NCBI RefSeq assembly: GCF_017742835.1
Contig: NZ_CP072392.1
Location: forward strand, 831,388 to 895,387
Direction of reading: 5' to 3'
DNA length: 64,000 bases
Source of the DNA: Aquabacter sp. L1I39
GTDB lineage: Bacteria > Pseudomonadota > Alphaproteobacteria > Rhizobiales > Xanthobacteraceae
The stretch's first letter is position 1. Each line of letters opens with the position of its first letter. Of this stretch, positions 61,349-64,000 are shown piece after piece. The notes under the pieces were generated by a model. The model ran no database searches and was not told the origin of the DNA. It saw only the letters and a list, made by a program, of their open reading frames with translations. Both the position numbers and the translations under genes were made by a program.

Positions 61349-62946
61349 CCGTACAGACCCGCCCCCCCTTCGTGCCCTTCCTGCCGGAAAGCGCGCCCTT
61401 CTCCGATGAGCAGCGGGCCTGGCTGAACGGTTTCTTCGCCGGCATCTTCTCGGCCGATGCCCCGTCCGGTGCCACCGCGTTGTCTCCGTCCGAGGGCGCG
61501 GCGCTCATGCCGGCGGCGGCAGAGGAGGATGACGGCGCGCCCTGGCACGATGCCGCCATGCCACTCGCCGAGCGTATGAAGCTGGCTGAAGGGCGCCCGC
61601 TCGCCCGCCGCATGATGGCGGCCATGGCCCAGCAGGATTGCGGCCAGTGCGGCTATGTCTGCGAGACCTATTCCAAGGCCCTGGCGGAGGGCAGCGAGAC
61701 CGCCCTCAATCTGTGCGCGCCCGGCGGCAAGGACACATTGCGCGTGCTGAAGCTGCTGGCAGCCGAAAAGGACGGCGCGCCCGCCTCCATGCCGGCAGAA
61801 GCAGCGCCCGCCCCCACCGCCGCGGCCAGCGCCACGATGGGCACCCGGGACAATCCGGGCGAGGTGGTCTTTCTCGGCCGCACCCGCCTCAACAAGGAGG
61901 GGTCGGAGAAGGAGACCTGGCATATCGACTTCGATTTGACAGGCTCTGGCATCGATTACCGCGCTGGCGACAGCTTCGGCCTGTTTCCGCAGAACGATCC
62001 GGCCCTGGTGGAGGCGGTCATCGCGGCCCTCCATGCGCCCGCCGACTTTCCCATCGGCGAGAAGACGCTGGCCGAGGTCTTGCTGCGCGAGGTGAGCCTT
62101 GGGGCGGCGCCCGATCCGCTCTTCACCCTCATTTCCTACGTCACCGGCGGCGCACGCAAGGCGGTGGCCAAGGCCTTGGCGGCGGGGGAGGATCCGGAGG
62201 GGGATGCGGCCAGCCTCGACGTTCTGGCGGCGCTGGAGAAATTTCCCGGTATCCGGCCCGACCCGGAAGCCTTCATCGAGAGCCTCGATCCGCTCCAGCC
62301 GCGCCTCTATTCCATCTCCTCCAGCCCGGCCGCCACACCCGGCCGGCTCTCGCTGACCGTGGATGCGGTGCGCTACGCCATCGGCGCGCGCACGCGGCTT
62401 GGCGTGTGCTCCACCTTCCTCGGCGGCCGGGTGGCGCCGGGCGCGCGCCTGAAAGCCTATGTTCAGAAGGCCCACGGCTTCGGATTGCCCGACGATGCCA
62501 GCCGTCCCGTCATCATGGTGGGTCCAGGCACGGGCATCGCGCCTTTCCGCGCCTTCCTGCATGAGCGCATGGCCACGCGCGCGCCAGGCAAGAACTGGCT
62601 GTTCTTCGGCCACCAGCGCCGCGACACCGACTTTTTCTATGAAGATGAATTGTCGGGCCTTCAGGCCAGGGGCGTGCTTACGAAACTGGACTTGGCCTGG
62701 TCCCGCGATGGCGGTGCCAAGGTGTATGTGCAGGACAAGATCCGCGCCGCTGGCCCTGAACTTTGGGCTTGGCTGAAGGAGGGCGCGCATTTCTATGTCT
62801 GCGGCGATGCCAAGCGCATGGCCAAAGACGTGGAAAAGGCGGTGATGGACGTGGCGGGCGCGGTGGGCGGACTGTCGCCGGATCGGGCAACCGCTTTCCT
62901 CGCCGACCTGAAAAAGGCCGGCCGCTACCAGGCCGACGTCTATTGA
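61345..62946 (+). CDS. Chimeric Fe-S/CysJ-like NADPH reductase (no flavodoxin domain)
   Basis: A 533-residue reductase. The first ~60 residues resemble the CysJ lead (LPESAPFSDEQRAWLNGFFAGIF). A 4Fe-4S domain follows with Cys99, 102, 106 and 124 (DCGQCGYVCETY; NLCAPGGKDT). The C-terminal 350 residues are the FAD/NADPH part of CysJ/cytochrome P450 reductase: PRLYSISSSP, GVCSTFLGG and GPGTGIAPFRAFLHER, ending in YQADVY. The FMN flavodoxin domain is absent and its place appears taken by the Fe-S domain. Translational coupling to nirA suggests it feeds NADPH electrons to nitrite reductase, possibly replacing free ferredoxin. It may also serve nasA, encoded next. Confidence 0.85.
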   Translation: MTVQTRPPFVPFLPESAPFSDEQRAWLNGFFAGIFSADAPSGATALSPSEGAALMPAAAEEDDGAPWHDAAMPLAERMKLAEGRPLARRMMAAMAQQDCGQCGYVCETYSKALAEGSETALNLCAPGGKDTLRVLKLLAAEKDGAPASMPAEAAPAPTAAASATMGTRDNPGEVVFLGRTRLNKEGSEKETWHIDFDLTGSGIDYRAGDSFGLFPQNDPALVEAVIAALHAPADFPIGEKTLAEVLLREVSLGAAPDPLFTLISYVTGGARKAVAKALAAGEDPEGDAASLDVLAALEKFPGIRPDPEAFIESLDPLQPRLYSISSSPAATPGRLSLTVDAVRYAIGARTRLGVCSTFLGGRVAPGARLKAYVQKAHGFGLPDDASRPVIMVGPGTGIAPFRAFLHERMATRAPGKNWLFFGHQRRDTDFFYEDELSGLQARGVLTKLDLAWSRDGGAKVYVQDKIRAAGPELWAWLKEGAHFYVCGDAKRMAKDVEKAVMDVAGAVGGLSPDRATAFLADLKKAGRYQADVY

Positions 62947-62956
62947 GGGGACGCGC

Positions 62957-63022
62957 ATGGGCCGAAGAGGGGCAGCGGCTGCGCCCAGCGCAGCCTTGGG
63001 CAGCACAGGGGTGAACCGATGA
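62957..63022 (+). CDS. Possible 21-codon leader peptide overlapping nasA
   Basis: ATG 62957 behind GAGGGGAC, 21 codons, stop TGA 63020-63022 that overlaps the nasA start as ATGA. The product (starting MGRRGAAAAPSAAL) has no recognisable domain. A strong 8-bp hairpin (62977-62995, GGCTGCGC/GCGCAGCC) lies within it. It may serve translational coupling rather than make a functional peptide. Confidence 0.35.
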   Translation: MGRRGAAAAPSAALGSTGVNR

Positions 63023-64000
63023 ATGCGCCGGTACGGAACCCTGCCGCCGTGCGCACCACGTGCCCTTATTGCGGGGTGGGCTGCGGCGTGGTGGCAACAC
63101 CGGAGCCCGCCGGCCCCGTCCATATCGAGGGCGACGCCGCCCATCCAGCCAATTTCGGCCGCCTCTGCTCCAAGGGCGCTGCACTCGGCGAGACGGTGAG
63201 CCACACGACGCGCCTGCTCACCCCCATGATGCGGGATGGCACCGGCACCTTTCAGCCGGCCGCCTGGGAGGTGGCGCTCGACCATATCGCGGCGGGCCTG
63301 CGCCAGACGCTGGAGCGCCACGGGCCGCAGGCCATCGCCTTCTATCTGTCCGGCCAGTTGCTGACCGAGGATTATTACGCCGCCAACAAGCTGGCCAAGG
63401 GCTTCCTCGGCACCGCCAATGTGGACACCAATTCCCGCCTGTGCATGGCTTCCTCGGTCGCCGGCCACAAGCGCGCCTTCGGCTCGGACACGGTGCCGGG
63501 TAGCTATGAGGACCTGGAAGAGGCGGACCTCATCATTCTGACCGGTTCCAACACCGCCTGGTGCCATCCGGTGCTGTACCGCCGCATGGCGGCGGCGCGA
63601 CAGCGGCGCGGCACCAAGCTGGTGGTGATCGACCCCCGCCGCACTTCGACCGGCGAAGAAGCCGATCTCTTCCTGCCCATCGCTCACGGAACGGATACGG
63701 TTCTGTTCAGCGGACTGCTGGTGCATCTGGCCGAAACGGGCGCGCTGGACGAAAGCTATATCGCCGCCCACACCACCGGCTTCACGGCCGCGCTGGAACA
63801 GGCCCGCCGCATCGCCCCCACTCTCGCCGCCATCGCCACGGCGACCGGCCTGTCCGAGGCGGACGTGGCGCGCTTCTTTGCGCTGTTCGCCGCGACCGAG
63901 CGAACGGTGATCTGCTATTCCCAAGGGGTGAACCAGTCGGCGCAGGGCACCGACAAGGTGAATGCCATCCTCAATTGCCACTTGGCCACCGGGCGCATCG
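63019..64000 (+). CDS. nasA: Assimilatory nitrate reductase catalytic subunit NasA, N-terminal part
   Basis: The first 327 residues of a molybdopterin enzyme that runs off the window end. It begins with the 4Fe-4S domain (Cys15, 18, 22 and 50: CPYCGVGCG...LCSKG). The molybdenum ligand is expected at Cys142 (NSRLCMASSVAGHK), as in NasA/NapA. MGD-binding pieces TGSNTAWCHPVLYRR and VIDPRRTSTGEEADLFLPI are present. No Tat signal is seen, so it is cytoplasmic and assimilatory. ATG 63019 follows CAGGGG. It is the seventh downstream member of the nrtA operon and probably takes electrons from one of the two reductases upstream. Confidence 0.94.
   Translation, partial: MNAPVRNPAAVRTTCPYCGVGCGVVATPEPAGPVHIEGDAAHPANFGRLCSKGAALGETVSHTTRLLTPMMRDGTGTFQPAAWEVALDHIAAGLRQTLERHGPQAIAFYLSGQLLTEDYYAANKLAKGFLGTANVDTNSRLCMASSVAGHKRAFGSDTVPGSYEDLEEADLIILTGSNTAWCHPVLYRRMAAARQRRGTKLVVIDPRRTSTGEEADLFLPIAHGTDTVLFSGLLVHLAETGALDESYIAAHTTGFTAALEQARRIAPTLAAIATATGLSEADVARFFALFAATERTVICYSQGVNQSAQGTDKVNAILNCHLATGRI

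Noticed and set aside
61246-63981. 911-codon open frame on the minus strand
   Set aside because: Antisense of the reductase and nasA genes; low-complexity composition.

Overview
The window is about 64 kb of GC-rich, densely coded chromosome. It looks like a free-living, nitrogen-fixing alphaproteobacterium of the Hyphomicrobiales, most plausibly Xanthobacteraceae (Xanthobacter or Azorhizobium type). The reasons are the content and order of the nif genes, ChpT, GlnD, a soluble fdsGBACD-type formate dehydrogenase and an alphaproteobacterial nas operon. The genus is an inference from gene content. No rRNA, tRNA, CRISPR array, insertion sequence or prophage was seen.

Layout. 1-10 kb: 3' end of glnD, a TIGR03032-type protein, a polar amino-acid ABC transporter (binding protein, two permeases, ATPase; minus strand), a lipoprotein, a VOC protein, a phosphohexomutase and a YbaK/ProX-type editing deacylase. 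10-16 kb: a TetR-controlled RND efflux pair with two matching 24-bp operator palindromes, preceded by a non-coding stretch holding two copies of a 49-bp hairpin repeat. 15.6-22.5 kb: trifunctional putA and secA, each with a clear intrinsic terminator. 23-31 kb: a second RND pair and a DUF2126 transglutaminase, each unit ending in a strong terminator.

31.7-42.3 kb: the nitrogenase cluster nifH-D-K-E-N-X, a NifX-associated gene, a CCE_0567-type gene, fdxB and nifQ. nifH has a canonical sigma-54 promoter and a NifA upstream activating sequence. The same intergenic region carries a second sigma-54 promoter and a second NifA site pointing the other way, at a 196-residue protein of unknown function. 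That divergent gene is the best candidate for a new member of the nif regulon.

42.2-47 kb: a POT-family peptide transporter whose 3' end overlaps nifQ, chpT, a DUF1134 protein, a membrane-anchored coiled-coil protein and a small exported peptide. 47-54.3 kb: a LysR regulator and fdsG-fdsB-fdsA-fdhD-fdsD (NAD-dependent molybdenum formate dehydrogenase and its sulfurtransferase), ending in a strong terminator. 54.4-64 kb: a nitrate/nitrite assimilation operon: nrtA-nrtB-ATPase, a single-domain globin, a NirB-like FAD oxidoreductase, nirA, a chimeric Fe-S/CysJ-like reductase and the 5' part of nasA (cut by the window end). Its leader has a sigma-54-like promoter, two hairpins with hexanucleotide loops and a long intrinsic terminator, the architecture of ANTAR (NasT/NasR) antitermination.

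Together the second half is a nitrogen-acquisition region: N2 fixation and nitrate assimilation, both read from sigma-54-type promoters, flank a formate dehydrogenase that could supply NADH. All calls come from reading the sequence and recalling families; no database search was run.
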